From: Nocardiopsis sp. FR4
GTDB taxonomy: Bacteria > Actinomycetota > Actinomycetes > Streptosporangiales > Streptosporangiaceae
Length of the DNA stretch: 53,229 nt
Reading direction: 5' to 3'
NCBI RefSeq assembly: GCF_009830945.1
Contig: NZ_VWVV01000039.1
Coordinates: 1-53,229 of the forward strand
Position numbers and translations under genes: made by a program. Of this stretch, positions 32,291 to 41,175 are shown in pieces. A model generated the notes under the pieces. The model had not been told where the DNA came from. It ran no database searches and saw only the letters and a list, made by a program, of their open reading frames with translations. The stretch's first letter is position 1. Each line of letters begins with the position of its first letter.

Positions 32291-32674
32291 CGGTGACGCT
32301 GGTCGGGCCGTTCCGCCGGTTCGCCCGCGGGACCGGGGGCGATCGCCCGTGCCGCTCCGGTGCGGCCGTGCGGCCCGCATCCGCCCCCACCGCGTGCGCC
32401 GACGCCGGCAGCAGCGCCGACCCGCCGTGTTCCGTGCCCTCGCGGGGCCCCCGTGCGCGCCTCCGCCCGGGAAGGGCTCGCTGTCGCGCGTGGGTTACCG
32501 TGCCCGGGGCGGCGGGTCGTGAAGGATGAGGTCAGGACTGCCCGGACGCCCCGGTGCGCCTCCCGACCGCCGGGAAGGCCTCCGGAGCTGGTGTTGGGGC
32601 CGACGCGGCCCTCTGCGTTACGGTGCGGTCCTGGCCATGCACTGCCGACATCGTACGGATGAGGGATGCGACGG
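32291..32674. other. Intergenic region before the BCCT gene
   Basis: I see no gene here. The sequence is GC-rich and without a clear terminator. AT-richer words near 32617-32660 (TTACGG, TCGTACGG) may belong to the transporter promoter, but no convincing -35/-10 pair stands out. A GAGGG ribosome site is at 32661. Confidence 0.4.
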
Positions 32675-34801
32675 ATGTCTAGCGACGCGGAACGGGACGG
32701 CGCGGCGCAGCCGCGGACCCCGAGGACAGAGGCCGACCCAGGCCGGAGCAGGCTCAAACCCGTGGTCTTCTTCGGGTCGTCCGTGCTGATCCTGGCGATC
32801 TCGATCTGGGCGATCATCACGCCCACGGGCGCCGCGGAGACCATCGGTACGGTCGTGGCGTGGATCTCCGAGGTGTTCGGCTGGTACTACTTCCTGGTCG
32901 CCACCCTGTACCTGGCCTTCGTGGTGTTCGTCGCCGCGTCCCGGTACGGCAGGGTCAAGCTCGGACCCCAGCACTCCACGCCGGACTACGGGGTGTTCGC
33001 GTGGGCCACCATGCTGTTCGCGGCGGGCATCGGCATCGACCTGATGTTCTTCTCCGTCGCCGGGCCGGTCAGCCACTACCTCGCCCCGCCCGAGGGGGAT
33101 CCGCAGACCGTCGAGGCGGCCCGCCAGGCCGTGGTGTGGACACTCTTCCACTACGGCGTCACCGGGTGGGCGATGTACGCGCTGATGGGCATGGCACTGG
33201 GCTACTTCGCCTTCCGCTACCACCTGCCGCTGGCCATCCGGTCGGCCCTGTACCCGCTCATCGGCAAACGCATCCACGGGCGGATCGGCGACGCGGTCGA
33301 CCTCGCGGCGATCATCGGTACGGTCTTCGGCATCTCCGTGTCACTCGGCATCGGCGTCGTCCAGCTCAACTACGGGCTGAACTTCCTCTTCGGCGTCCCG
33401 GAGGGGCTCGCGGCGCAGATCGGCCTGGTCCTCGTGGCCGTGTTCATGGCCACCGCCTCCGCCGTCGCGGGCGTCGACAGGGGCATCAGGCGCCTGTCGG
33501 AGCTCAACGTCATCCTGGCCATCGTCCTGATGCTGTACGTGATGATCGCCGAGAACCCCGCCCAGCTGCTCAACGCGCTCATCCTCAACATCGGCGACTA
33601 CGTCAGCCGCTTCCCCTCGATGACGCTGAACACCTTCGCCTACGACCAGCCGACCGAGTGGCTCAACGCCTGGACGCTGTTCTTCTGGGCCTGGTGGATC
33701 GCCTGGGCCCCGTTCGTCGGGCTGTTCCTCGCCCGGATCTCGCGGGGGCGCACCATCCGGCAGTTCGTCGCGGCGACCCTGGTCGTCCCGCTGCTGTACA
33801 CGCTGACGTTCCTGTCGGTCTTCGGCAACAGCGCGCTGGGGGTCGTGCGGCGGGGCAACACCGCGTTCGGCGAGGTCGCCATGAACGTGCCCGAGCAGGG
33901 CTTCTACACGCTGCTCATGCAGTACCCGGGGGTGTGGTTCAGCGCCGGGCTGGCGACCTTCGTCGGGCTGCTGCTCTACGTCACCTCCGCCGACTCCGGT
34001 GCGCTGGTGATGGGCAACCTCAGCTCCCACCTGCCGACACCGATCACCGACGCCAAACCCTGGCTGCGCATCTTCTGGGCCGCTGTGACCGGTCTGCTCA
34101 CCCTGGCCATGCTCATCGTCGGCGGGGTGGACGCGCTGACCAACGCGACCATCATCATGGGCCTGCCGTTCTCGTTCGTGATGCTGCTGGTCATCTGGGG
34201 GCTGTACAAGGCGCTACGGGTCGAACGCTTCCGTGAGGACGCGTTCCGGGCCACCCTGACGTCGTCGCTGTCGGACCGCACCACGGCGGAGCGCCCGAGC
34301 GTGGAGAGGAACTGGCGCCAGCGGCTCACCCGGGCGGTGAGCTTCCCCGGCAGGCGCGCGGGTGACAGGTTCGTCCAGGAGGTGTGCCGCCCCGCGTTCC
34401 GGGACGTGGTGGAGGAGCTGCGCCGACAGGGCGTGGAGGCTGCGGTCACGGAGGGGGCCGACGAGGAGGTGGGGCTCCCGTACCTGACCCTGAGGGTGCC
34501 GATGGGTTCGGAGGAGGACTTCACCTACCGCGTGCGGCCGGTCGAGGTCCCCACACCCGCCTTCGCCATGCGGTCGCTCGCCGAACACGACACCTACGTC
34601 CGCTTCGAGGTCTACCTCACCGAGGGCAGCCAGGGTTACGACGTGATGGGCTACACCAGGGAACAGCTCATCGGCAACATCCTCGACGAGTACGAGCGGC
34701 ACCTGGAGTTCCTGCGCCTGCACCGGGAGGCGTCGGCCCGTTCCGCACTGCCCGACCACGGCCCCGGGACGGCCGAGATCCAGGGCGAGGAAGGGGGCTG
34801 A
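32675..34801 (+). CDS. BCCT-family transporter, BetT-like
   Basis: About 708 residues with twelve transmembrane segments between roughly 30 and 510 and a 190-residue cytoplasmic C-terminus. Family marks are 'TPDYGVFAWATMLFAAGIGI' with 'DLMFFSVAGPVSHY', and the Trp-rich 'LFFWAWWIAWAPFVGLFLAR' segment. The long C-terminal domain, ending in 'YERHLEFLRLHREA', resembles the osmosensing tail of BetT choline transporters. It probably imports choline or glycine betaine. ATG 32675 has correct spacing from GAGGG; ATG 32666 is the alternative. It is the only intact gene between the two att-like repeats. Confidence 0.88.
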   Translation: MSSDAERDGAAQPRTPRTEADPGRSRLKPVVFFGSSVLILAISIWAIITPTGAAETIGTVVAWISEVFGWYYFLVATLYLAFVVFVAASRYGRVKLGPQHSTPDYGVFAWATMLFAAGIGIDLMFFSVAGPVSHYLAPPEGDPQTVEAARQAVVWTLFHYGVTGWAMYALMGMALGYFAFRYHLPLAIRSALYPLIGKRIHGRIGDAVDLAAIIGTVFGISVSLGIGVVQLNYGLNFLFGVPEGLAAQIGLVLVAVFMATASAVAGVDRGIRRLSELNVILAIVLMLYVMIAENPAQLLNALILNIGDYVSRFPSMTLNTFAYDQPTEWLNAWTLFFWAWWIAWAPFVGLFLARISRGRTIRQFVAATLVVPLLYTLTFLSVFGNSALGVVRRGNTAFGEVAMNVPEQGFYTLLMQYPGVWFSAGLATFVGLLLYVTSADSGALVMGNLSSHLPTPITDAKPWLRIFWAAVTGLLTLAMLIVGGVDALTNATIIMGLPFSFVMLLVIWGLYKALRVERFREDAFRATLTSSLSDRTTAERPSVERNWRQRLTRAVSFPGRRAGDRFVQEVCRPAFRDVVEELRRQGVEAAVTEGADEEVGLPYLTLRVPMGSEEDFTYRVRPVEVPTPAFAMRSLAEHDTYVRFEVYLTEGSQGYDVMGYTREQLIGNILDEYERHLEFLRLHREASARSALPDHGPGTAEIQGEEGG

Positions 34802-34947
34802 GCCGGGGAGGGGCCTTACGGGTTCCCGACGCGCTGACGGAGCCGGTCGCGGTGGCAGTCCTCATCCGAGGCGAACGCCTGGCTGCTCCCCTCCTGTACG
34901 TCCGTGACCTGGCCGCCGTGCCGGGGGAGCCGAGGATCTTGACCGTC

Positions 34948-34985
34948 GGCGTTGAATCCGTTCCCTCTTCTGCGCGTTCAACGCC
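34948..34985. repeat. Inverted repeat in the 34.8-35.2 kb gene-free stretch
   Basis: GGCGTTGAA (34948-34956) and TTCAACGCC (34977-34985) are perfectly complementary around a 20-base interior. It lies in the 397-bp interval after the transporter, which otherwise contains only the att-like copy and the P450 operon terminator. It could be an operator or recombination-related site; nothing decides between these. Confidence 0.35.
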
Positions 34986-35083
34986 CCGCGATCCGGCACG
35001 ACCGGTTGACCGGTACCCCGGTCCAGCGGTCGCTGATCGCTCACGGGCACTGACCGGGACACCGAATCCCCGTCAACGAGCCG

Positions 35084-35125
35084 GGGGTCCGATTCCCCTC
35101 GCCAGCTCTCCCATGGCCTGATCTG
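35084..35125 (+). repeat. att-like direct repeat, distal copy (tRNA-Thr 3' remnant)
   Basis: It matches 32249-32290 at 35 of 42 positions. The upstream 50 bases do not form a D-arm or anticodon arm, so it is not a functional tRNA. It marks the boundary between conserved chromosome and the biosynthetic locus. Differences at seven positions show the duplication is old, or that the incoming element carried a variant tRNA end. Confidence 0.55.
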
Positions 35126-35131
35126 TGATGC

Positions 35132-35174
35132 CTCCGGGCGCGATCATCCCGGCGGTCCGATCGCGTGACCGGAG
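35132..35174 (-). terminator. Terminator of the methyltransferase-MqnA-P450 operon
   Basis: A two-part stem: CTCCGG (35132-35137)/CCGGAG (35169-35174) outside and CGCGATC (35139-35145)/GATCGCG (35159-35165) inside. It starts 25 bp beyond the P450 stop codon. Confidence 0.65.
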
Positions 35175-35198
35175 AGCGAGCGCTTGTGTCCGCAGGCC

Positions 35199-36434
35199 TC
35201 AGGGCGTGGCCGCTGGCGGGCCCCAGGGCACGCTACGGGGCCGGACACCCTCCATTCTGACGGGTAGGGCCCGGAGCCCGCGCAGGACGACGTTCTCCCG
35301 GTAGCCGAGGGGAGCGTCGCACAGCCGGGGTCTGATGACGCGCTGCGCGAACCGGGAGAAGGCCAGGCGCCCCTCCAGCCTCGCCAGGTGCGCTCCGAGG
35401 CAGACATGGGTTCCGCGGCCGAAGGCCAGGTGGCCGTTCGCGTCATCCCGTCCGGGGCGGAAGCGCTCGGGGTCGTCGAAGCGACTGCTGTCCCGGTTCG
35501 CTCCGGCGAGGATGAGGACCATCGTCGTGCCCCTGGGAACGGGCATACCCAGCACGTCCATGTCCTCCGCGGCATGACGGTGCACCAGCTGCAGCGGTGG
35601 GTCGTACCGGAGCACCTCTTCCACCACCTGCTCGGCGGCGGCCCCGCCGTGTGCCAGGGCTGGTAGCAGCTCCGGTGTTCTGAGCAGTGCCAGCAGCCCG
35701 TTACCGATGAGGTTGACGGTGGTCTCATGGCCCGCGTTGAGGAGGAGTCGGCATGTGGTCACGATCTCGTGCTCGGTCAGTCCACCCTCCTCCGCGGCGA
35801 GGAGCGCAGACATGACGTCGTCGCGCGGATCGGCGCGACGCCGCCGGGCCAGGTCCGTGAAGAAGCCCTCCAGTTCGGCCTCGAACCGTGACCGCTCGCG
35901 GAATCCCGGCGCCGGTGCCCCCGTCAGCGCCAGGTAGGGGTCGACCGATCTTCCCAACCGCGAGGAGCGCCGCCGGTACCACGTGTGGTCCCGTAGTTCC
36001 GCGCCGATCATCCGACAGATGACGGTGACCGGCAGGGGGGAGGCGAAGTCGTCGATCGCGTCCATGCTTCCGCGGTCCGCGACCGCGTCGATCAGGTCGT
36101 CGACGAGTTCCCTGACCATGGGTTCGAGTGAGCGGACCGAGCGGGGCGTGAACGCGTGCGCCGCCGCGCGCCGCAGCCGTGTGTGCTCGGGAGGGTCCAT
36201 GAACAGGAAGGAGGGCAGCTCGGCCGTCTCCGAACCCGCGTGGATGAGCGCGTGGCCGCGGTCGTTGCTCGCTCGCGGGTCGCGGAGCACGCTCTCACAC
36301 GCGGCGTGGGAGCTGAGGACCACTACGGGCCGTCCCTCCACCCACAGGGGGCCGCTGTCCCGGAGTTCTTGGAAGAGGGGGTACGGGCACGAACGCTCCT
36401 CAGGGGAGAGTATCCGCTCAGCCGCCGTGTCCAC
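35199..36434 (-). CDS. Cytochrome P450
   Basis: 411 residues. The I-helix oxygen-activation motif 'AGHETT' is at 234-239, the ExxR pair at Glu273/Arg276 ('EEVLRYDPP') and the heme Cys345 in 'FGRGTHVCLG'. All are canonical, so this should be an active soluble bacterial class I P450 needing external ferredoxin and reductase, neither of which is encoded nearby. I placed the start at GTG 36434, just after GGGAGGGGG; it overlaps the end of the MqnA-like gene by 17 bases, so translation is coupled. Likely a tailoring hydroxylase or oxidase of the pathway; substrate unknown. Confidence 0.92.
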   Translation of the reverse strand: MDTAAERILSPEERSCPYPLFQELRDSGPLWVEGRPVVVLSSHAACESVLRDPRASNDRGHALIHAGSETAELPSFLFMDPPEHTRLRRAAAHAFTPRSVRSLEPMVRELVDDLIDAVADRGSMDAIDDFASPLPVTVICRMIGAELRDHTWYRRRSSRLGRSVDPYLALTGAPAPGFRERSRFEAELEGFFTDLARRRRADPRDDVMSALLAAEEGGLTEHEIVTTCRLLLNAGHETTVNLIGNGLLALLRTPELLPALAHGGAAAEQVVEEVLRYDPPLQLVHRHAAEDMDVLGMPVPRGTTMVLILAGANRDSSRFDDPERFRPGRDDANGHLAFGRGTHVCLGAHLARLEGRLAFSRFAQRVIRPRLCDAPLGYRENVVLRGLRALPVRMEGVRPRSVPWGPPAATP

Positions 36435-37299
36435 GGTCCCCCTCCCGTCCTCGGAACACCACCGGAACCGGGGCGGCGTCGATGAGGCCGCGTCCGGCCA
36501 CCACGCCGCCGAACTCGAGGATCGCCCGGAACATCGACCCCGTGAGCTCGAAGCGCAGGGTACGGAAGTACACCTCGAGCTGCTCCGGGGAGAACGGTGA
36601 CCACCGGGCCGCCTCGCGGGCGATCGCGGACACCTCACGAACGGCGAACTCCCTGGCCGAGGTGAGCAGGGAGTGGACGAAGGCGACCTCCTCCGGTTCG
36701 CGCTCGGCGAGTTCGCGCCGTACCGCCCAGACCGCGAACACCATGGGCAGGCCGGTCCTTCTCTTCCACAGCTCGCCCAGGTCGTGGACGCGGTGGCCGA
36801 CGAGGGCACCGCGGTGGAAGTGGACGCTCAGGCCCACGTCGCCGATGACGACCGCGGCGTCGGCCCGGTCCAGCATGGCCGTCGGGTCCGGGACCGAGGT
36901 GTGGTAACGGGGTAGGCCCGACGCCTCCTCCTCGATCAGGAAGCGGGCCAGCTCCACCGTCGTCCTGCTGGTGGAGCCCAGTGCGACCGGGCGTCCCGCG
37001 AGGTCGGCGAGCGGAACGGCGCTGACCAGGTTGCAGGACATGGCGGGACCGTCGCAGCCGACCGCCAGACCGGGGAGCAGCAGCAGGTCGTCCGCGTTCC
37101 GGAGGTATTCGATGAGGGAGATCGGACCGAGGTCGAGTGCGCCCTCCGCGAGGTGGTCGCTGACGATCTGGGGCGGACCGGGGTGGATCTCCATGTGTTT
37201 GAGGGCACCCATCCGGTTCAGCGCCCAGTACAGCGGATAGCAGTTGAGGAAGGATATGTGCCCGGTACGGACGAGGGTTCGGGGGGAGGAGGGGGGCAT
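36418..37299 (-). CDS. MqnA/MqnD-family protein (chorismate dehydratase-like)
   Basis: 293 residues with a periplasmic-binding-protein-like fold typical of MqnA. 'RTGHISFLNCYPLYWAL' opens the protein, then 'LAEGALDLGPISLIEYLRN', 'LGSTSRTTVELARFLIEEE', 'AVVIGDVGL' and 'WKRRTGLPMVFAVWA'. MqnA removes water from chorismate to give 3-[(1-carboxyvinyl)oxy]benzoate in the futalosine menaquinone route. No other futalosine gene is in the window. Here it is sandwiched between a methyltransferase and a P450 in one operon, so it may serve a specialised product rather than menaquinone. The pathway role is inferred; the family is clear. ATG 37299 follows CAGGAG. Confidence 0.8.
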   Translation of the reverse strand: MPPSSPRTLVRTGHISFLNCYPLYWALNRMGALKHMEIHPGPPQIVSDHLAEGALDLGPISLIEYLRNADDLLLLPGLAVGCDGPAMSCNLVSAVPLADLAGRPVALGSTSRTTVELARFLIEEEASGLPRYHTSVPDPTAMLDRADAAVVIGDVGLSVHFHRGALVGHRVHDLGELWKRRTGLPMVFAVWAVRRELAEREPEEVAFVHSLLTSAREFAVREVSAIAREAARWSPFSPEQLEVYFRTLRFELTGSMFRAILEFGGVVAGRGLIDAAPVPVVFRGREGDRGHGG

Positions 37300-37330
37300 G
37301 GCTGGGCTCCTGCGGGTTGTAGTCGAGTGT

Positions 37331-38104
37331 CTACCTGTGGCCCCAGGCCTGGACCAGCGCGGGCGACAGGTCCCAGAAGTCGGGGTCCTCCAGCAACCGG
37401 TAGGCGGCGTTGAGCTCCGCCGCCGAGAGGTAACCCCTGCGGACGAGCTGTTCGTGGGACATGCTGATCGTCAGCCGCCAGAAGTCGGCGAGCGGCGTAC
37501 CGCCACGGAGGTTGTGCGTGACCGTGTTCGCCCCCACGTCACGGAAACCGAACCGGGTGAACGAGGCGGGGTGTGATCGGGCCCACCAGCTGTCCGTGCC
37601 CAGGGTCTGGCGGACGAGGTCGCTCCAGCGCCGGAGGGCCTGCCGGTAAACGGGGTGCGGGGAACTGTCGATGGGGAACCAGCAGAAGGACTCGATCAGG
37701 ACGACTCCGCCCGGGGCCAGCCAGGTCCTCATCCGTCGCAGGACTTCGTCCCGCTGGGGCAGGTGGCTGAGCACTAGGCGCGCGTGGATGACGTCGAAGG
37801 AGCCGTCCGGGAACCCGTCTCTGGTCACGTCGTGCCTCAGGGCGGTGACGCGGTCGTCCCGCAGGCCGTCCAGGACCGAGGCGTCGATGTCGGTCGCCAC
37901 GACCTCCCCGTCCACCGCGCGCTGAGCCATCCAGCGCGCGATCGACCCGTTACCGGCGCCCACCTCCAGGCAGCGGGAGCCGGGACCCACGCCCAGCCGT
38001 TCCAACGCCGACGTGGTCAGGGGGTCGAACACCTCGCAGAGGACCTCCAAGCGGTGGGCCTCGCGGTCGTCGCGTACGAACAGGGTTTCCCCGTATTTCT
38101 CCAT
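37331..38104 (-). CDS. SAM-dependent class I methyltransferase
   Basis: 257 residues. Motif I is 'CLEVGAGNGSIARWM' (about 49-63), with acidic 'VATDID' as motif II and 'FDVIHARLVLSHLP' as the post-I/IV region. The C-terminal third has aromatic-rich 'FCWFPIDSSPHPVYRQALRRW', probably the substrate cover. It is the first gene of a three-gene unit with the MqnA-like protein and P450 (31-bp gap to the former). ATG 38104 follows GAGGAGAGG. O-, N- or C-methylation cannot be distinguished. Confidence 0.85.
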   Translation of the reverse strand: MEKYGETLFVRDDREAHRLEVLCEVFDPLTTSALERLGVGPGSRCLEVGAGNGSIARWMAQRAVDGEVVATDIDASVLDGLRDDRVTALRHDVTRDGFPDGSFDVIHARLVLSHLPQRDEVLRRMRTWLAPGGVVLIESFCWFPIDSSPHPVYRQALRRWSDLVRQTLGTDSWWARSHPASFTRFGFRDVGANTVTHNLRGGTPLADFWRLTISMSHEQLVRRGYLSAAELNAAYRLLEDPDFWDLSPALVQAWGHR

Positions 38105-38135
38105 TCGGACCTCTCCTCGCTGTGCCTGGACCGCA

Positions 38136-38166
38136 CCGGTTCGGCGCGGAATCCGCGCCGAACCGG
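38136..38166. promoter_or_regulatory. Perfect 31-bp palindrome upstream of the methyltransferase operon
   Basis: Two exact 15-base arms (38136-38150 and 38152-38166) flank a single central A at 38151. It begins 32 bp before the methyltransferase ATG. With practically no loop it suits a dimeric repressor better than a terminator. The outer bases CCGGTT/AACCGG resemble part of the sites bound by gamma-butyrolactone receptors, but the rest does not match. The remaining interval to 38431 has no gene; it contains another inverted repeat, CGGAACCA (38346-38353)/TGGTTCCG (38368-38375). Confidence 0.55.
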
Positions 38167-38431
38167 CGCAGGCGGTGTTCTCCGAACGCGGGGCCACGGC
38201 GGTGGAAAACCCGCCCGGGGACTCCATATGGGTGAGCTCACCCGGACCCGCTGGAAAAACTTCTTCCGTTCCGCCGTGCAAAACGGAGGACGCGACGGTC
38301 GGAACACCGTCGTCCAGCAATGACATTCTTTCTTTTTCCACCGAACGGAACCAGCCCGGCCTGTTGGTGGTTCCGGCGTGAATAACAAAAACGGGACCAC
38401 GTTTGCCGGTTGACAGGCCCGGAAAAAGCGA

Positions 38432-38499
38432 AACACCCGCACGAGAGCAGGCCCAGGCCCCGGGACGGTGTGACCTGGGCCTGCTCTGGTACGGGTGTT
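38432..38499 (-). terminator. Terminator of the MFS-aldo/keto reductase operon
   Basis: AACACCCG (38432-38439)/CGGGTGTT (38492-38499) form the base and GAGCAGGCCCAGG (38445-38457)/CCTGGGCCTGCTC (38474-38486) a perfect 13-bp upper stem. It lies 13 bp beyond the reductase stop codon. Confidence 0.7.
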
Positions 38500-38511
38500 C
38501 CGTGTGTCGCC

Positions 38512-39489
38512 TCAGAGGTTGACGCGGGCGAGGTCCCCCGGTGCGTAGCGTGCACCGACGGCGGGCGCCATGGCGTTGAGCCTCTCCAGTGCCTTCGGCG
38601 GCAGTTCGACCGCGTCGGCCGCGGCGTTCTCCTCCACCCGGGCGACCCGCCGGGTACCGGGAATAGGGGCGATGTCCCCGCCCTGGGCCAGCAGCCACGC
38701 GAGCGCGACCTGGCCGGGTGTGGCTCCCACGTGCGCGGCCACGTCGGTCACTTCTTCGAGGAGGCCCAGGTTGCGCTCGAAGTTCTCCTTCGCGAACCTC
38801 GGGATCGACATCCGGAAGTCGTCCGCGTCGAACTGTTCCGTGGACCGGATCCCGCCGGTCAGGAACCCCCTGCCGAGGGGGGAGTAGGGAACGAATCCGA
38901 TGCCCAGCTCGCGGAGCAGGGGGAGCAGCTCCTCCTCGGGCTCCCGGCTCCACAGGGAGTACTCCGTTTGGACCGCTGTGAGCGGGTGGACGGCGTGTGC
39001 GCGCCGGATCGTCTCCGTTCCCGCCTCGGACAGGCCGATGTGGGCGACCTTGCCCTCCTTGACCAGTTCGGCCAGGGCACCCACCGTGTCCTCGATCGGG
39101 GTGTCCGGGTCGACCCGGTGCTGGTAGTAGAGGTCGATCCGGTCCGTGCCCAGGCGCCGCAGCGACCCCTCGACCGCCGCCCGTACGTTCCCAGGCGTGC
39201 TGTCGAGGGTGTTGGGCCCTCCTCCCGCGTGCGAGACCAGTCCGAACTTGGTCGCGATGACCACGCTGTCGCGGCGGTCGCGCACGGCCCTGCCGACCAG
39301 TTCCTCGTTGACGAACGGCCCGTAGATCTCGGCCGTGTCGATGAGGGTGACGCCCAGGTCCAGGGCCCGGTGGATCGTGCGCACGGCCTCGGCCTCGTCC
39401 GCACCCGCTCCGGTGTAGTAGTCCGACATCGACATGGCGCCGAGGCCGATGCGTCCGACCTCCAGGTCCGCCAGTACGGCTCTGCGCAT
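38512..39489 (-). CDS. Aldo/keto reductase
   Basis: 325 residues of a TIM-barrel aldo/keto reductase. The catalytic tetrad is visible as Asp and Tyr in 'LIDTAEIYGPF', Lys in 'VIATKFG' and His in 'LYYQHRVD'. The NADPH site is 'PIPGTRRVARVEEN'. It reduces aldehydes or ketones in the cytoplasm. It follows the MFS gene by 48 bp and shares its operon. Pairs of this kind beside an MmyB-type regulator are common in actinomycetes as detoxification units, so it may or may not serve the biosynthetic pathway. Confidence 0.9.
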   Translation of the reverse strand: MRRAVLADLEVGRIGLGAMSMSDYYTGAGADEAEAVRTIHRALDLGVTLIDTAEIYGPFVNEELVGRAVRDRRDSVVIATKFGLVSHAGGGPNTLDSTPGNVRAAVEGSLRRLGTDRIDLYYQHRVDPDTPIEDTVGALAELVKEGKVAHIGLSEAGTETIRRAHAVHPLTAVQTEYSLWSREPEEELLPLLRELGIGFVPYSPLGRGFLTGGIRSTEQFDADDFRMSIPRFAKENFERNLGLLEEVTDVAAHVGATPGQVALAWLLAQGGDIAPIPGTRRVARVEENAAADAVELPPKALERLNAMAPAVGARYAPGDLARVNL

Positions 39490-39537
39490 CAGTTTCGGGT
39501 CCTTTCCTCGTTCTCTTCCGGTCCGCGGCCTGGATGC

Positions 39538-40983
39538 CTACGGGACCTGTGCGGGGGCCGTCTCGGTGTCGCGCGGACTCCGGCGGCGCAGGACGAACAG
39601 CAGCAGCAGGCCCATGGCGACCAGGAGGAGGCCGTCGGCCCCGACCGCGGTGTGGATGCCGGGCAGCTGCTCGGTGCCGACCGCGTCGGCGCCGACCACG
39701 GCGGTGAAGACCGCGCTCATCAGCGGGATGCCGATCGCGATGCCGACCTGCTGGCTCTGCGTGGCCATACCGGTCGCCATGCCCTGTTCGTCGTTGTCCA
39801 CGGCCGACGTCGCGATGACCATGAACGCCAGCATCGCCAGCATGGAGAAGATCGCGTTGACGAACTGGGTGGCGAGCAGCACCGGGACCCAGCCGGAGGC
39901 GGGCGGCAGCAGGAGCAGCGGCAGCATGAAGGCTCCCTGGCCGGCCAGGGAGAGCCCGAGCAGGACGCGGGCGGGGACCTTCTTGATGACGCGTGGACCG
40001 ACCATCCCGCCGAGGATCTGGCCGATGCCGATCGCCAGCAGCACCAGGCCCGCCGGGAAGGGCGTGAACCCGAGGACGTTCTGCACGTACAGGCCGGTGA
40101 AGAAGATCAGCGCCGTCTCACCGCCGAAGATGAACAGCGCGGACAGGTTGCTGAACGCGACCTCCCGCCGACGCAGGATACGTGTGGAGACCAGCGCGTC
40201 CTTGGTGCGGTTCTCCACGACCCAGAATCCGCCCAGGAGTACCGCCGAGGCGACCAGAGCCAGTACCGGGACGGTGCCCAGCCCGGTCTCGGCGGCCTGG
40301 GTGACGCCGTAGATGCCGCTGAAGAGGCCGAGGGTGATCAGGACGGCCCCGGGCACGTCGATCCGTCCGCGCTTGTCCGCCCTGCTCTCCGGTACGACGA
40401 GGAGCACGACGATGACTGCCAGGATGGCCACTGGGATGTTGATGAAGAAGGCCCAGCGCCACGAGAGCGCGTCGGTCAGGACACCGCCGAGCACCGCGCC
40501 GACGCTGAAGCCCGAGCTCATCATGACGCCGTTGAGCCCGAGCGCCTTGGCCCGCAGGCCGGGTTCGGTGAACGTGGTGGTCAGCAGCGCCAGGGCGGCG
40601 GGTGTGACCGCTGCGGTCGCCAGCCCCTGGAGGGTACGGGCCACGAGCAGCAGGGCGGGGTCGGTGGCCAGACCCCCGATGACCGAGGCCACGGCCAGGA
40701 TGACCATGCCGAAGACGAAGATGCGCCTGCGTCCGAGGTAGTCGCCGATCCGGCCGAACACCAGGGTGCACCCCGCCGCGCACAGCGCGAAGGTCGTGGT
40801 GATCCACTGCAGGTCACCGGCGTTGAATCCCAGTTCCAGCCCGACACGGGGCAGGGCGACGTTGAGGATGGAGAAGTCGGCGGCCATCAGGAACTGCGAG
40901 GCGAGCAGCACGACGAGGACGGCGACCTGACGGGGGGTCATGGTGGGAGACGGCGCGGCCGCCGTCGACTGTTGGGTGGTCAT
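39538..40983 (-). CDS. MFS drug exporter, DHA2 (14-helix) type
   Basis: 481 residues with about fourteen transmembrane helices. Recognisable motifs are 'WITTTFALCAAGCTLVFGRIGD' in part ('GRIGDYLGRRRIF', motif A) and 'NGVMMSSGFSVGAVLGGVL' (motif C of drug antiporters). It is expected to export organic compounds in exchange for protons and could be the self-resistance pump of the nearby pathway. The start is ATG 40983; 21 upstream codons are open but unrelated. Divergent from the MmyB-type regulator, which probably controls it. Confidence 0.9.
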   Translation of the reverse strand: MTTQQSTAAAPSPTMTPRQVAVLVVLLASQFLMAADFSILNVALPRVGLELGFNAGDLQWITTTFALCAAGCTLVFGRIGDYLGRRRIFVFGMVILAVASVIGGLATDPALLLVARTLQGLATAAVTPAALALLTTTFTEPGLRAKALGLNGVMMSSGFSVGAVLGGVLTDALSWRWAFFINIPVAILAVIVVLLVVPESRADKRGRIDVPGAVLITLGLFSGIYGVTQAAETGLGTVPVLALVASAVLLGGFWVVENRTKDALVSTRILRRREVAFSNLSALFIFGGETALIFFTGLYVQNVLGFTPFPAGLVLLAIGIGQILGGMVGPRVIKKVPARVLLGLSLAGQGAFMLPLLLLPPASGWVPVLLATQFVNAIFSMLAMLAFMVIATSAVDNDEQGMATGMATQSQQVGIAIGIPLMSAVFTAVVGADAVGTEQLPGIHTAVGADGLLLVAMGLLLLFVLRRRSPRDTETAPAQVP

Positions 40984-41175
40984 ACCCCCAGGTTCGGCCA
41001 AAGACGCGGGAGTCAGCCATCCCTCAACCGTGGATAGCCATGCCATGGGTAACCCTAGCGTGGTCAGTTCCGCTGATTGACATGGGAGGCGGGAGAAGGT
41101 TCCGTTCCCATAGTAAAACTAAAGTCGGGAGAAACCCAGTGGAAACCTGCCGGAAAGAAAAGAAAATCTCCGAAG

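Noticed and set aside
35050..35110. A second functional tRNA gene
   Set aside because: Only the T-arm and 3' acceptor strand are recognisable; D-arm, anticodon arm and 5' acceptor are missing.
38136..38166. Gamma-butyrolactone autoregulatory element
   Set aside because: Only the outer CCGGTT/AACCGG bases agree; length, exact symmetry and inner sequence do not, and no receptor gene is nearby.
38410..41037. 875-residue plus-strand reading frame
   Set aside because: It is antisense to the aldo/keto reductase and MFS genes, which have clear motifs. The His/Arg/Gly-rich translation is a typical high-GC shadow.
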